From: Sediminicola sp037203765
GTDB taxonomy: Bacteria > Bacteroidota > Bacteroidia > Flavobacteriales > Flavobacteriaceae
NCBI RefSeq assembly: GCF_037203765.1
Contig: NZ_JBBCAS010000010.1
Span: 6,708-70,707, forward strand
Direction of reading: 5' to 3'
DNA length: 64,000 bases
Shown here in pieces: positions 6,775 through 15,854 of the stretch (the stretch's first letter is position 1; each line of letters starts with the position of its first letter). Below the pieces are notes generated by a model. It worked only from the letters and a program-made list of their open reading frames with translations, was not told where the DNA came from and did no database searches. The translations under genes were made by a program, and so were the position numbers.

Positions 6775-9042
6775 ATGGCATTTGACATCGATATGATCAA
6801 GGGATTGTATTCCAATATGGCCGAGCGCGTTGATAAGGCACGCGAGATCGTTGGGAGACCACTGACCCTTTCGGAGAAAATTTTATATTCCCATTTATGG
6901 GATGGAAATCCTACTAAAGAATTTAAAAGGGGCAAGGACTACGTTGACTTTGCACCGGACCGCATAGCATGTCAGGATGCAACCGCACAAATGGCCTTAT
7001 TGCAATTTATGCAGGCTGGAAAGCCTCAAGTTGCAGTGCCTACAACCGTACACTGTGATCACTTGATCCAAGCGAAGAGTGGCGCAGCTGCCGATTTAAA
7101 GGTAGCCAATACCACAAGTGCCGAGGTTTTTGATTTCTTGGAATCTGTATCCAATAAATATGGAATCGGATTTTGGAAGCCGGGAGCAGGTATTATCCAC
7201 CAAGTAGTATTGGAAAACTATGCCTTCCCAGGGGGTATGATGATCGGAACGGATTCCCATACCGTAAATGCTGGAGGATTGGGAATGGTAGCCATCGGAG
7301 TTGGTGGTGCTGACGCCGTGGATGTAATGGCCGGAATGGCGTGGGAATTGAAATTCCCAAAATTGATAGGGGTTAAATTGACTGGAAATATTTCTGGGTG
7401 GACCTCTGCCAAGGATGTAATATTAAAAGTGGCCGGGATCCTTACCGTAAAAGGAGGAACTGGAGCTATTATAGAATATTTTGGAGATGGTGCAGAAAAC
7501 CTATCTTGTACTGGAAAAGGTACCATCTGCAATATGGGTGCAGAAGTAGGGGCCACAACATCTACCTTTGGTTATGATGCCTCTATGGAACGTTATTTGA
7601 GAGCTACAGATCGTAGTGATGTAGCAGATGCGGCCAATGAGGTTAAGGAATATCTTACTGCAGATGCCGAGGTATATGCCAATCCAGAAAAGTATTTCGA
7701 TGAATTGATTGAGATCAACCTAGATGAGTTGAGACCTCATTTGAACGGTCCTTTTACGCCGGATTTGGCCACGCCAGTAGGTGAATTGGGAGTAAAGGCC
7801 AAAGAAAATGGTTGGCCAGTAAAGGTAGATTGGGGATTGATAGGTTCTTGTACCAACTCTTCGTATGAAGATTTGACACGTGCCGCCTCTATTGCCAAAC
7901 AAGCCGTTGATAAGAAAATTAAACCAAAATCTGATTTTGGAATCAATCCAGGTTCCGAGCAGATCAGGTTTACTGCCGAAAGAGATGGTCTATTGCAGAT
8001 CTTCGAAAATTTGGGAGCCACCGTGTTTACAAACGCCTGTGGACCATGTATCGGACAGTGGGACAGAAGTGATCTGAAAGGGGATGAGAAGAATACCATT
8101 GTGCATTCTTTCAATAGGAACTTTTCTAAAAGAGCAGATGGTAATCCTAACACACACGCCTTTGTAGGTTCACCGGAAATGGTAGCGGCAATCGCAATTT
8201 CTGGTCGATTGGATTTTAATCCAATGACCGATACCCTATTGAACGAGAATGGGGAAGAGGTGAAATTGGACGAACCATTGGGAATAGAACTTCCACCATT
8301 GGGATTTGACGTAGAGGATGCCGGATATTTGGCGCCTAAAGAGGACGGATCCAGTGTGGTTGTAAAAGTAGATCCAAAATCAGAAAGACTTCAATTATTG
8401 GATCCTTTCTTGCCTATCAAGTCCGAAGAATTGCAAGGGGTCAAATTGTTGATCAAAGCATATGGAAAATGTACCACAGACCACATTTCTATGGCAGGAC
8501 CATGGTTGCGTTACAGAGGTCATTTGGACAATATAGCGAACAATACCTTGATCGGTGCTGTCAACGCATTCAACAAGAAGACGAATTTTGTAAAGAACCA
8601 GTTGACTGGAGAGTATGTTGGTGTGCCTGATGCACAAAGAGCCTATAAAGCTGCAGGTATCAAGACCATTGTGGTAGGTGATCATAACTATGGTGAAGGT
8701 TCTTCAAGGGAACACGCGGCCATGCAACCGAGACACCTTGGGGTAGCGGCAGTTCTGGTGAAATCTTTTGCACGTATCCACGAAACAAACCTTAAAAAAC
8801 AAGGTATGTTGGGATTGACATTTGCCAATGAAGCAGATTACGACCTTATTCAGGAAGATGATACCTTCAACTTCTTGGATATAGCTAAATTTACACCGGA
8901 CAAGCAATTGACCATAGAATTGGTACATAAAGATGGTAGCAAGGATACTATAAAAGTGAACCATACATACAATCAATCACAAATAGATTGGTTCAATGAA
9001 GGTTCTGCATTAAATGTTATAAAAAGGGAAAACGCTTCCTAA
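6775..9042 (+). CDS. acnA: Aconitate hydratase, mitochondrial-type
   Basis: 755 residues, matching the size of mitochondrial-type aconitases rather than the roughly 890-residue IRP/AcnA or the AcnB type. It interconverts citrate and isocitrate in the TCA cycle using a [4Fe-4S] cluster. The three cluster ligands are visible: Cys in GSCTNSSYED (about residue 361) and the pair in ACGPCIGQW (about 424 and 427). The active-site Ser loop GEGSSREHAAM is present near residue 644. It has a candidate -7 element and a strong terminator at 9065-9095, so it is likely transcribed alone. The symbol follows common flavobacterial annotation; acn would be equally correct. Confidence 0.95.
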   Translation: MAFDIDMIKGLYSNMAERVDKAREIVGRPLTLSEKILYSHLWDGNPTKEFKRGKDYVDFAPDRIACQDATAQMALLQFMQAGKPQVAVPTTVHCDHLIQAKSGAAADLKVANTTSAEVFDFLESVSNKYGIGFWKPGAGIIHQVVLENYAFPGGMMIGTDSHTVNAGGLGMVAIGVGGADAVDVMAGMAWELKFPKLIGVKLTGNISGWTSAKDVILKVAGILTVKGGTGAIIEYFGDGAENLSCTGKGTICNMGAEVGATTSTFGYDASMERYLRATDRSDVADAANEVKEYLTADAEVYANPEKYFDELIEINLDELRPHLNGPFTPDLATPVGELGVKAKENGWPVKVDWGLIGSCTNSSYEDLTRAASIAKQAVDKKIKPKSDFGINPGSEQIRFTAERDGLLQIFENLGATVFTNACGPCIGQWDRSDLKGDEKNTIVHSFNRNFSKRADGNPNTHAFVGSPEMVAAIAISGRLDFNPMTDTLLNENGEEVKLDEPLGIELPPLGFDVEDAGYLAPKEDGSSVVVKVDPKSERLQLLDPFLPIKSEELQGVKLLIKAYGKCTTDHISMAGPWLRYRGHLDNIANNTLIGAVNAFNKKTNFVKNQLTGEYVGVPDAQRAYKAAGIKTIVVGDHNYGEGSSREHAAMQPRHLGVAAVLVKSFARIHETNLKKQGMLGLTFANEADYDLIQEDDTFNFLDIAKFTPDKQLTIELVHKDGSKDTIKVNHTYNQSQIDWFNEGSALNVIKRENAS

Positions 9043-9064
9043 ATTCATTTTTTAAATAGTTACT

Positions 9065-9095
9065 AAAAACTCCTGATTATAATCAGGAGTTTTTT
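9065..9095 (+). terminator. Rho-independent terminator after aconitase
   Basis: A nearly gapless inverted repeat, AAAAACTCCTGATTA / TAATCAGGAGTTTTT, 22 bp after the aconitase stop codon and followed by more T residues. The T run merges into TAGTTTTG (9095-9102), a possible -7 element for the next gene. Confidence 0.85.
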
Positions 9096-9121
9096 AGTTT
9101 TGATGGGAAATAAAAAGAATC

Positions 9122-9685
9122 ATGAAAATTAGTAAAAAGACCATTCTAAATATATTGCTTATAGCCTTTATCGTGTCGTTTTTTGTAACGCCTTTAGGGT
9201 ATTACGGAAAGGTTATGTTGAATAAAATATTTTCTTTCAGTCCAGAGGTAACCGAAGTTTCTGACAGGGAACGAATAACGGATTACGATTGGAAATTGAA
9301 GGATGAGCAATGGAATTTTTTCAATTTTAAAAAATCCAAGGGAAATGTGGTGCTCATCAATCTATGGGCTTCATGGAAGTTGCCCTGTGTAGCGGAATTG
9401 GCGAGTATTCAAGACCTTTACGATGAGTACAAGGACAAGATGGATTTCTATATCATTACCAATGAGGAGCGCGAGCCTGTGGAGGCCTTTATGGAGGAAC
9501 ACGGCTTTACCTTTCCTGTAACCTATTTGATCATAGGGGAGAAAATGCCCATAAACGATGAAGTTGTTCCCGCATCCTACCTTTTGGATAAATCTGGAAA
9601 TATCGTGATCCATAAGGAAGGTATTGCAGATTGGGACAGTGATAAGGTGCACACTATTTTGGACGGACTGATACAGGAGGAATAA
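9122..9685 (+). CDS. TlpA-like membrane-anchored thioredoxin-fold protein lacking the nucleophilic Cys
   Basis: 187 residues: an N-terminal membrane segment (ILLIAFIVSFFVTPLGYY) and a periplasmic thioredoxin fold. The active-site helix reads WASWKLPC where the intact paralogue next door has WATWCGPC. The first cysteine is Lys and the Gly is Leu, leaving only the resolving cysteine. Classical disulfide exchange is therefore unlikely; a binding, scaffold or modified redox role is possible. The cis-Pro region (VPASYLLDKSG) is kept, so the fold should be intact. Its TAA overlaps the ATG of the next gene (TAATG), so the two are translated together. Confidence 0.85.
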   Translation: MKISKKTILNILLIAFIVSFFVTPLGYYGKVMLNKIFSFSPEVTEVSDRERITDYDWKLKDEQWNFFNFKKSKGNVVLINLWASWKLPCVAELASIQDLYDEYKDKMDFYIITNEEREPVEAFMEEHGFTFPVTYLIIGEKMPINDEVVPASYLLDKSGNIVIHKEGIADWDSDKVHTILDGLIQEE

Positions 9686-10251
9686 TGTCAATTAAAATAG
9701 GTAAAAAACAATGGTTGAATGCCGCCCTGATCTTGGGGATCGTACTACTGTTGTTTACGCCTATCGGTTTTAAGGTCAAGGTATTGGCCAGTAGGCTGCT
9801 CTCCAGCAGTGCGGCTATGGTAAAGGCCGAAATGCAAGTGCCCTTGGATTCCTATAAATGGGAATTGAAAGATACAGACATGCAACCTTTTAATTTGGAA
9901 ACCCAAAAAGGAAAGGTGATTCTCGTTAACTTTTGGGCCACTTGGTGTGGTCCGTGCATAGCAGAAATGCCAAGCATGCAAAAGCTTTACAATGATTATG
10001 GAGATAGGGTTGCATTTATGTTCGTGACCAATGAGAAGGAGCAAAAAGTACTGGATTTCCTGGAAAAAAAAGGTTATGAGCTACCGGTATACTTCCCACA
10101 GTCCAAAGAACCAAAAATATTGAGTTACAAATTGCTTCCAACAACCTATATTATTAATAAATCGGGAAAGATCATGGTGGCTGAAACAGGGGCCGCTGAT
10201 TGGAATAGCACTAGTACGCGCAACCTATTGGATTCCCTTTTGGAAGAGTAG
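9685..10251 (+). CDS. TlpA-like membrane-anchored thiol-disulfide oxidoreductase
   Basis: 188 residues with an N-terminal membrane anchor (ALILGIVLLLFTPIGF) and a thioredoxin domain carrying the full catalytic motif WATWCGPC plus cis-Pro in LPTTYIINKSG. Such TlpA/ResA-like proteins reduce or exchange disulfides on the outer face of the cytoplasmic membrane, for example in cytochrome c maturation; the substrate here is unknown. It starts inside the stop codon of the cysteine-lacking paralogue, to which it is similar along its length, indicating a tandem duplication. The crtA-like gene follows after 4 bp. Confidence 0.9.
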   Translation: MSIKIGKKQWLNAALILGIVLLLFTPIGFKVKVLASRLLSSSAAMVKAEMQVPLDSYKWELKDTDMQPFNLETQKGKVILVNFWATWCGPCIAEMPSMQKLYNDYGDRVAFMFVTNEKEQKVLDFLEKKGYELPVYFPQSKEPKILSYKLLPTTYIINKSGKIMVAETGAADWNSTSTRNLLDSLLEE

Positions 10252-10255
10252 CGTT

Positions 10256-10966
10256 ATGTCGCAGATTACAACCCTTACATTTTTTAGGTATCACGGTTTT
10301 CGGGAGAAGCTGTGGGCATTTGGGATGATGCAATTTGCCCATAGGCCTATGTCTAGGGTAGCCGGACTTCAATTCTATAAATTGATGGGCAGCGGAAAAG
10401 AAGGTTTTGACCCTTTTCCAGATTGGTCCGTTTACGCCCTTTTGCAAATTTGGGATGATGAAGCTTCCGCAAATCAATTTTTTGGTTCCTCTGAATTGAT
10501 AAAAAAGTACAAGCAGCACAGCTCGGAATGTTGGACCCTTTACATGAAAAATTTTGCAGCCAAAGGGGAGTGGTCTGGGAAAAATCCCTTCGAAAAAGCC
10601 CATACCTTGGATAAGGAGAATCCGTTTATAGCGGTAATCACCAGGGCAACGATCAAGAAGGGAATGTTGTACAAGTTTTGGAAATATGTACCCACTTCCC
10701 AAGCCTCTTTACAAGGTAATAGGGGATTGATCTATACCAAAGGAATAGGGGAAGTACCCATTACGCAGATGGCTACTTTCAGCTTATGGAAAGACAAGGA
10801 ATCCCTAATGGAGTTTGCATATGCCAGTAAAGAACATCAGCATGCCATACAACAGACCCGGCAATTGCAATGGTATAAGGAGGAATTGTTTTCCCGTTTT
10901 CAGCCCTACCGCTCCATTGGTACTTGGAACGGATTACAGCAGTTGCCTGCTTTAACGGAGAAATAA
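10256..10966 (+). CDS. crtA: CrtA-like carotenoid hydroxylase (spheroidene monooxygenase family)
   Basis: 236 residues, starting SQITTLTFFRYHGFREKLWAFG, with GLQFYKLMGSGKEGF and WSVYALLQIWD, all typical of the CrtA family. In purple bacteria CrtA is a 2-ketolase of acyclic carotenoids; as I recall, the homologue in myxol-producing Flavobacterium P99-3 works as a 2'-hydroxylase. With cruF and crtD beside it, the hydroxylase role is the better guess. No membrane segment is evident. It is on the plus strand behind the TlpA pair, converging on cruF with a 15-bp overlap, so it is transcribed apart from the main crt operon. The symbol marks the family, not a proven reaction. Confidence 0.8.
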   Translation: MSQITTLTFFRYHGFREKLWAFGMMQFAHRPMSRVAGLQFYKLMGSGKEGFDPFPDWSVYALLQIWDDEASANQFFGSSELIKKYKQHSSECWTLYMKNFAAKGEWSGKNPFEKAHTLDKENPFIAVITRATIKKGMLYKFWKYVPTSQASLQGNRGLIYTKGIGEVPITQMATFSLWKDKESLMEFAYASKEHQHAIQQTRQLQWYKEELFSRFQPYRSIGTWNGLQQLPALTEK

Positions 10967-11596
10967 CAAGCCATATCCGAAAAAGATCAATTGGGCCATA
11001 TATAAATGAAGGGAAAACCTGGTATTCCCTTCTTGCCTTAAAAAATGTAGGATCATCTGGAAGATCACGGCAATAGCAAACCAGGTAGTGTAATTTTCAA
11101 TGGGGGCCGAGCCGCCATCAAAACTCCAAAAATCAAAAATAGGGGCACTGTGCTCCATAAAGAAATCTAGGAAAACCATTAGTCCTGCTGCCAATATTAT
11201 TTTTATAAGGGCGTTGGACGCGACATAAGTCGCCAGCGTAGCCGAAATAAAGGTCAGAATGCCCCAGTAGATCCCAATGAGATAAGGTACACCATCCAAT
11301 TTGGGGCCAAAATTGTTACCGTAGCTGTACGTTCCGAACAGGACTCCGTAATTGACACCCAGCCATTCGGCAATCATGCCTCCGGTGAAGAAAATGGCAA
11401 AAGCGGCATATTTTTTTAAGTTGTCCATGGGGTATACCCAAAAAAATAAAAGAAGGCAGATAAAGAGGTTTAATGAGGTCTTGGATACGAACCAATCTTG
11501 ATATCCGATACTGATCCCTATGAGGGCCGTAATATGGAACAGCCAAACAATCCCAATGGCCACAGTAACTTTATTTTGGATGATCTTGTCTCGCAT
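10952..11596 (-). CDS. cruF: CruF-like carotenoid 1',2'-hydratase
   Basis: 214 residues, almost all membrane: six or seven hydrophobic segments separated by short loops. Signature stretches include GGMIAEWLGVNYGVLFGTYSYG and FLDFFMEHSAP (in pieces), as in the DUF422/CruF family. CruF adds water to the psi end of gamma-carotene-type carotenoids, giving the 1'-hydroxyl of myxol-, saproxanthin- or myxoxanthophyll-type pigments. It is the last gene of the minus-strand crt operon, 3 bp after crtD, and its end overlaps the convergent crtA-like gene. Confidence 0.85.
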   Translation of the reverse strand: MRDKIIQNKVTVAIGIVWLFHITALIGISIGYQDWFVSKTSLNLFICLLLFFWVYPMDNLKKYAAFAIFFTGGMIAEWLGVNYGVLFGTYSYGNNFGPKLDGVPYLIGIYWGILTFISATLATYVASNALIKIILAAGLMVFLDFFMEHSAPIFDFWSFDGGSAPIENYTTWFAIAVIFQMILHFLRQEGNTRFSLHLYMAQLIFFGYGLLFLR

Positions 11597-11599
11597 AGG

Positions 11600-13066
11600 T
11601 TATACTTTTGGAACCAAATCCCCTACTATTTTTGCCGATAACAAACATAAGGGAATGCCTCCGCCGGGATGAACGGATCCGCCACAGAAGTAAAGGTTTT
11701 TTATGTTGTTGCTAAAATTGGGGTGACGCAGAAAGGCGGCAAATTTGCTGTTGCTTGCGGCCCCGTACAGGGCTCCCCTATAGGAACTGGTGTCACGCTC
11801 TATTCCCATGGGATCCAAGATGTGTTCTGCAGATATCAGGCGCTCCAAGTCCACTCCAAGGATTCTATTGATCTTTGAAACAATCCTCCTACGGGCTTCC
11901 TTTTTAAGGTCTTCCCAGTCCTGTCCATAATTTCCGGGAACATTGATCATGACAAACCAATTTTCGTGACCTATGGGGGCGTCATCCTGTTCCTCTTTGC
12001 TGGTAATGTTGATATAAATGGTTGGATCATGATGGATGGTCCTTTTCTTAAAGATAGCGGAGAACTCCTCTTGGTAATCTTCACTGAAAAGAATGTTGTG
12101 CAGGTCCAGTTCCGGGAATTCCCGTGAAATGCCCCAATAAAAAATCAAAGCGGAACTTGATCGTTCCTGTTCCAAAACCTTGTTGGGTTGGGGCTGATCT
12201 TTGAGCAAATTTTTATAGGTGGGAAAAATATCCATATTGGATACCGTGATATCGGCCAAATATTCACGCTTGTTGGAGGTTGCCCCAATGGCTTTTTTGG
12301 CTTCCACCTTTATTTCATGGACCTTTTCGTTGAACTTAAAAATAACCCCCTGCCTTACTGCCAGTTCATAAAGGCTCCTGCTAATCTGGTACATGCCGCC
12401 CTTGGGAAAGAACGTGCCATAATGCATTTCCAAATGGGGGATCATGGACATGATTCCCGGGGTCTGGTAGGGTGACGATCCATTATAGGTAGCAAATCTA
12501 TTGAAGAGCTGTATCAGTTTTTGATTTTGGAATGACTTTTCGTTGATGGAATTCAGGGTGGTATCCACATCCAATTTTCCTATCTGAAATATGGCCTTGA
12601 TCGTATCCTTGGATAAGTATGTACTGGCCTTATGTAGGGATTTTTCCAAAAAAAGGGATGCTGTAAGGTCGTATTTTTTGGCGTTGCCCTGGATATACTT
12701 TTTTAGTCGGACTTCACCCTCTCCAAATATTTGGGAGGCTTCTTGGATAAAGGTCTCTGGTTTGGCGTTGGCAGAAAATCTAGTGCCATCTTCCCAAAAA
12801 TAATTGCAGATCACATTTTTTTTGGAATATTGAAAATAGGGGCTGGGATCAATCTGGAACAGTTGGAACAATTCGTCCACCAGATGTGGCATGGTAAAGA
12901 GGGAAGGCCCCAGATCAAAGCGGTAGCCATTGACCTTTTTGGTATGCAGTTTTCCCCCGGGATAACCGTTGGCTTCCAATACGGTTACATCATAGCCATT
13001 TTTTTTCAAACGTAGGGCGGTGGCAATACCGCCAATTCCCGCACCGATAACAATGGCGTTGGGCAT
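11600..13066 (-). CDS. crtD: CrtD-like carotenoid 3',4'-desaturase (phytoene desaturase family)
   Basis: 488 residues, the CrtI/CrtD flavoprotein family. The N-terminus has the dinucleotide-binding motif IGAGIGGIATALRLKK followed by the acidic ribose-binding VLEAN and the GGKL that contacts FAD. The C-terminus reads NLYFCGGSVHPGGGIPLCLLSAK, the usual FAD-closing block. As the second desaturase of the operon, next to cruF and the crtA-like gene, it fits CrtD, which desaturates the 3',4' bond of 1'-hydroxylated carotenoids. Lycopene-forming CrtI is the other copy at 14368-15825. Assignment of which copy does which step rests on context. Confidence 0.85.
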   Translation of the reverse strand: MPNAIVIGAGIGGIATALRLKKNGYDVTVLEANGYPGGKLHTKKVNGYRFDLGPSLFTMPHLVDELFQLFQIDPSPYFQYSKKNVICNYFWEDGTRFSANAKPETFIQEASQIFGEGEVRLKKYIQGNAKKYDLTASLFLEKSLHKASTYLSKDTIKAIFQIGKLDVDTTLNSINEKSFQNQKLIQLFNRFATYNGSSPYQTPGIMSMIPHLEMHYGTFFPKGGMYQISRSLYELAVRQGVIFKFNEKVHEIKVEAKKAIGATSNKREYLADITVSNMDIFPTYKNLLKDQPQPNKVLEQERSSSALIFYWGISREFPELDLHNILFSEDYQEEFSAIFKKRTIHHDPTIYINITSKEEQDDAPIGHENWFVMINVPGNYGQDWEDLKKEARRRIVSKINRILGVDLERLISAEHILDPMGIERDTSSYRGALYGAASNSKFAAFLRHPNFSNNIKNLYFCGGSVHPGGGIPLCLLSAKIVGDLVPKV

Positions 13067-13068
13067 TG

Positions 13069-13518
13069 TTATTTTTTAAAATATTTGAAGGGAACAAACA
13101 ACATCCCAAAACATTCACCATCTCCTTTGCCCAAATGTTTATGGTGCATTTTATGTGCTCTTCTCACGCCTTTGGCATACCAGTTATTGGCATTCCTAAA
13201 AATTTTAAACCTTTGATGGATAAAAATGTCATGTACCAGAAAATAAGCAGCACCATATGCCATAATGCCAAAGCCAATGGGTAAAGCATACCAAAAGGCA
13301 GTATTTGCGGCAATATAGAAGCAACTCATACTGATGACCGCATAGAAAATAAAAAAGGCGTCGTTTCTTTCAAACCACGAATTATGGTCCTTTTTGTGAT
13401 GGTCTTTATGGAGAACCCATAGAAATCCGTGCATTACATATTTATGGGTAAACCAAGCCATAAATTCCATAATGGCGAAGGTCCCTAAAAAGATGAGTAT
13501 TCCAATAAAAATGTCCAT
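13069..13518 (-). CDS. crtZ: Beta-carotene hydroxylase
   Basis: 149 residues with three or four membrane segments and the histidine clusters of the fatty-acid-hydroxylase superfamily that bind the di-iron centre: HKYVMH, HKDHHKKDH, HDIFIHQR and RRAHKMHHKHLG. CrtZ adds hydroxyl groups at C3 (3') of beta rings, giving zeaxanthin or the 3-hydroxy end of myxol and saproxanthin. The gene starts on the last base of the crtB stop codon (13518) and is followed by crtD after 2 bp, inside the tight operon. Confidence 0.93.
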   Translation of the reverse strand: MDIFIGILIFLGTFAIMEFMAWFTHKYVMHGFLWVLHKDHHKKDHNSWFERNDAFFIFYAVISMSCFYIAANTAFWYALPIGFGIMAYGAAYFLVHDIFIHQRFKIFRNANNWYAKGVRRAHKMHHKHLGKGDGECFGMLFVPFKYFKK

Positions 13519-14357
13519 TACACTAATTTTAATTTACAATTGACATATGATTTGGCCAATAATTGAAATTTCTGATAGTTTGGAACGCTTATTCTGGCAT
13601 TTTTAATCTCCAAGGGGGGCGTCTTCTGGAGTTTTTGTAATAATTTGGAATAATACCTATAGGCCGTATACACCCCAAATTTGGCTTCCACCGGTAATTG
13701 TACTATTCCAGAATATCCAAGATCAAAATCGGCCCTTATTTCCGCAACAATTCGCGATTTGGAAGTCTCATTGAGCTCGTTCAAATTGGTATTTGGAAAA
13801 TAGGTCCGGTTCAAGGTTTCAAAATCGGCCTTTAGATCACGTAGGAAATTGACCTTTTGAAATGCACTGCCCAGTGCCATGGCCGATACCTTTAGACGTT
13901 CGTATTCCCGCTCATCGCCCTTTACAAAGACCATAAGGCACATAAGGCCAACAACATCGGCAGATCCGTAGATGTATTCTTTGTATTCCTCATCTGTACG
14001 GTACACGTTTTTGGTCAGGTCCATACGCATACTCTTCATAAAGGAAGTAACAAGATGCCTAGGTATCTTGTATTTGTGATAGGTATGTTGAAAGGAGTTT
14101 AAGATCGGGTTAAGGCTTATTCTATGGGTAAGGGCATGTTCAAGGTCCTCTTCAAATTTATTGAACAACGCTGGCTTGTCATAATCGTGGAAGGTGTCAA
14201 CAATTTCATCTGCAAACCTTACAAAGCCGTAGATGTTGTAAATATCACCTCTGATGGAAGTGGCCAACATCTTGGTGGCAAGCGCAAAGGAAGTACTGTA
14301 GGATTCCGTTACAGCCTTGCTACATTGAAAAGAGACGTTATCAAAAATGGCTTTCAT
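13518..14357 (-). CDS. crtB: Phytoene synthase
   Basis: 279 residues of the squalene/phytoene synthase family. The two Asp-rich substrate and Mg-binding motifs are present: FADEIVDTFHD (about residues 47-57) and FLRDLKADFE (about 170-179), plus the conserved GSAFQKVNF before the second. It condenses two geranylgeranyl diphosphates to phytoene, the first committed carotenoid step. It lies between crtI (10 bp upstream) and crtZ (overlapping). The GGPP synthase crtE is not in this window. Confidence 0.95.
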   Translation of the reverse strand: MKAIFDNVSFQCSKAVTESYSTSFALATKMLATSIRGDIYNIYGFVRFADEIVDTFHDYDKPALFNKFEEDLEHALTHRISLNPILNSFQHTYHKYKIPRHLVTSFMKSMRMDLTKNVYRTDEEYKEYIYGSADVVGLMCLMVFVKGDEREYERLKVSAMALGSAFQKVNFLRDLKADFETLNRTYFPNTNLNELNETSKSRIVAEIRADFDLGYSGIVQLPVEAKFGVYTAYRYYSKLLQKLQKTPPLEIKNARISVPNYQKFQLLAKSYVNCKLKLV

Positions 14358-14367
14358 AGTCCGATTA

Positions 14368-15825
14368 TTAATTTTTCATAGCAATGAGTTCAGATACGAG
14401 TTTTCCGGAGATCAGGGCCGGGGGCACTCCTGGTCCAGGGACTGTAAGTTGCCCTGTAAAATAAAGATTCTCTACCTTTTTACTTTTCAACTTTGGTCTT
14501 AGAAAAGCGGTCTGCAACAGGGTGTTTGCCATGCCATAGGCATTTCCCTTATAGGAGTTGTACGCTTCCTTAAAATCTTTCACACAGAACGATTCCTGAA
14601 ATATAATATTTTTTTCCACTTTTTCGCCAGTTCGCTTTTCGAATCGCTTTATGATCAAGTCAAAATACTGTTCCCTCAGCGCTGGGGTATCTTCCAATCC
14701 CGGAGCAATGGGTACCAAGAAAAAACCGGTTTCACATCCTTCAGGAGCCATACTGGCATCGGTAATGGACGGAAAATTCACATAAAACAAGGGATCACTG
14801 GGCCACTGCGGCTCATCATAGATCTCTTGGGCGTGCTTTTCAAAATCGGTATCAAAAAAGAGGTTGTGGTGTTCAATATTGCTTATTTTTCTATCAAATC
14901 CCACATAGAACAAAAGGGAAGAGGGAGCAAATGTCTTGCTTTCCCAATACGCTTCGGAATATTGCCTGTGTTCTTTGTCCAGCAAGGTTTCCGAATGGTG
15001 ATAATCGGCTCCGCTCAAAACTACATCGGCAGTTACCTGTTCACCACCTACCTGTACACCTATGGCCTTATTGTTGTCCACGATAATTTTTTCTACAGGA
15101 CTATGGGTATGGATTTTTACGCCGAGTTCTTCAGCTAGACTTCGCATCGCCTTAATAATTTCGTACATGCCTCCTTTGGGATGCCAGGTTCCCAATCCGA
15201 AATCGGCAAAATTCATGAAATTATAGAATGAAGGGGTTTTGTTGGGTTTGGCCCCTAAGAACAGCACCGGAAATTCCAAGGTGGAAACCAGTTTGGGATT
15301 CTTAAAATCCTTGCGCACCTGCTGGCTGATGGTTTTAAAGAATTGATCAACCCTCATGACCGTTTCTTTGGTGACCAATTCAAATGGGGATAGTCCTGGT
15401 CTCAGTACAATTTTATTGATGGCAATATCGTAATTTTCCTGAGCTGTCTTGATAAACTTTCGCAAGCGGGTAGAACTTCCTTTTTCAATACGTTCAAATT
15501 CCTCACAAATTTTGTCCATATGGTCCCCAATGGTGATGACATCATCGGAAAAGAATATTTTATAGGCCGGACTTAATTTGTCCAATTGGTAGTAGTCCGT
15601 GGGTTTTTTCTGGAAATCATTGAAAAATTTATCAAAAATATCGGGCATCCAATACCAACTGGGTCCAATGTCAAAAGTAAACCCGTCCCGGACGAGTTGC
15701 CTGGCCCTACCACCAACAGTATCGTTCTTTTCATAAATGGATACGTCGTGACCTGCCTTGGCCAAATAGCAAGAAGCGGACAAGGCGGAAAATCCGGAAC
15801 CTATGACAATTATTTTTTTACTCAT
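14368..15825 (-). CDS. crtI: Phytoene desaturase (lycopene-forming)
   Basis: About 485 residues from ATG 15825 (MSKKIIVIGSGF). The frame extends to a TTG at 15837 but the flavin motif begins here. It has the FAD-binding IGSGFSALSASCYLA, the VGGRARQ motif, and a C-terminal block LYFTGQLTVPGPGVPPALISGK, the classical bacterial-type phytoene dehydrogenase signature. CrtI converts phytoene to lycopene in four desaturations. It is the first crt gene after the MerR-type regulator (29-bp gap) and is followed closely by crtB. Confidence 0.93.
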   Translation of the reverse strand: MSKKIIVIGSGFSALSASCYLAKAGHDVSIYEKNDTVGGRARQLVRDGFTFDIGPSWYWMPDIFDKFFNDFQKKPTDYYQLDKLSPAYKIFFSDDVITIGDHMDKICEEFERIEKGSSTRLRKFIKTAQENYDIAINKIVLRPGLSPFELVTKETVMRVDQFFKTISQQVRKDFKNPKLVSTLEFPVLFLGAKPNKTPSFYNFMNFADFGLGTWHPKGGMYEIIKAMRSLAEELGVKIHTHSPVEKIIVDNNKAIGVQVGGEQVTADVVLSGADYHHSETLLDKEHRQYSEAYWESKTFAPSSLLFYVGFDRKISNIEHHNLFFDTDFEKHAQEIYDEPQWPSDPLFYVNFPSITDASMAPEGCETGFFLVPIAPGLEDTPALREQYFDLIIKRFEKRTGEKVEKNIIFQESFCVKDFKEAYNSYKGNAYGMANTLLQTAFLRPKLKSKKVENLYFTGQLTVPGPGVPPALISGKLVSELIAMKN

Positions 15826-15854
15826 GGAGGACTGCAATTGGGAGGCTTTAACTT

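Noticed and set aside
6593..6781. 62-codon minus-strand frame before aconitase
   Set aside because: Sits in the promoter gap, AT-rich composition and no conserved features.
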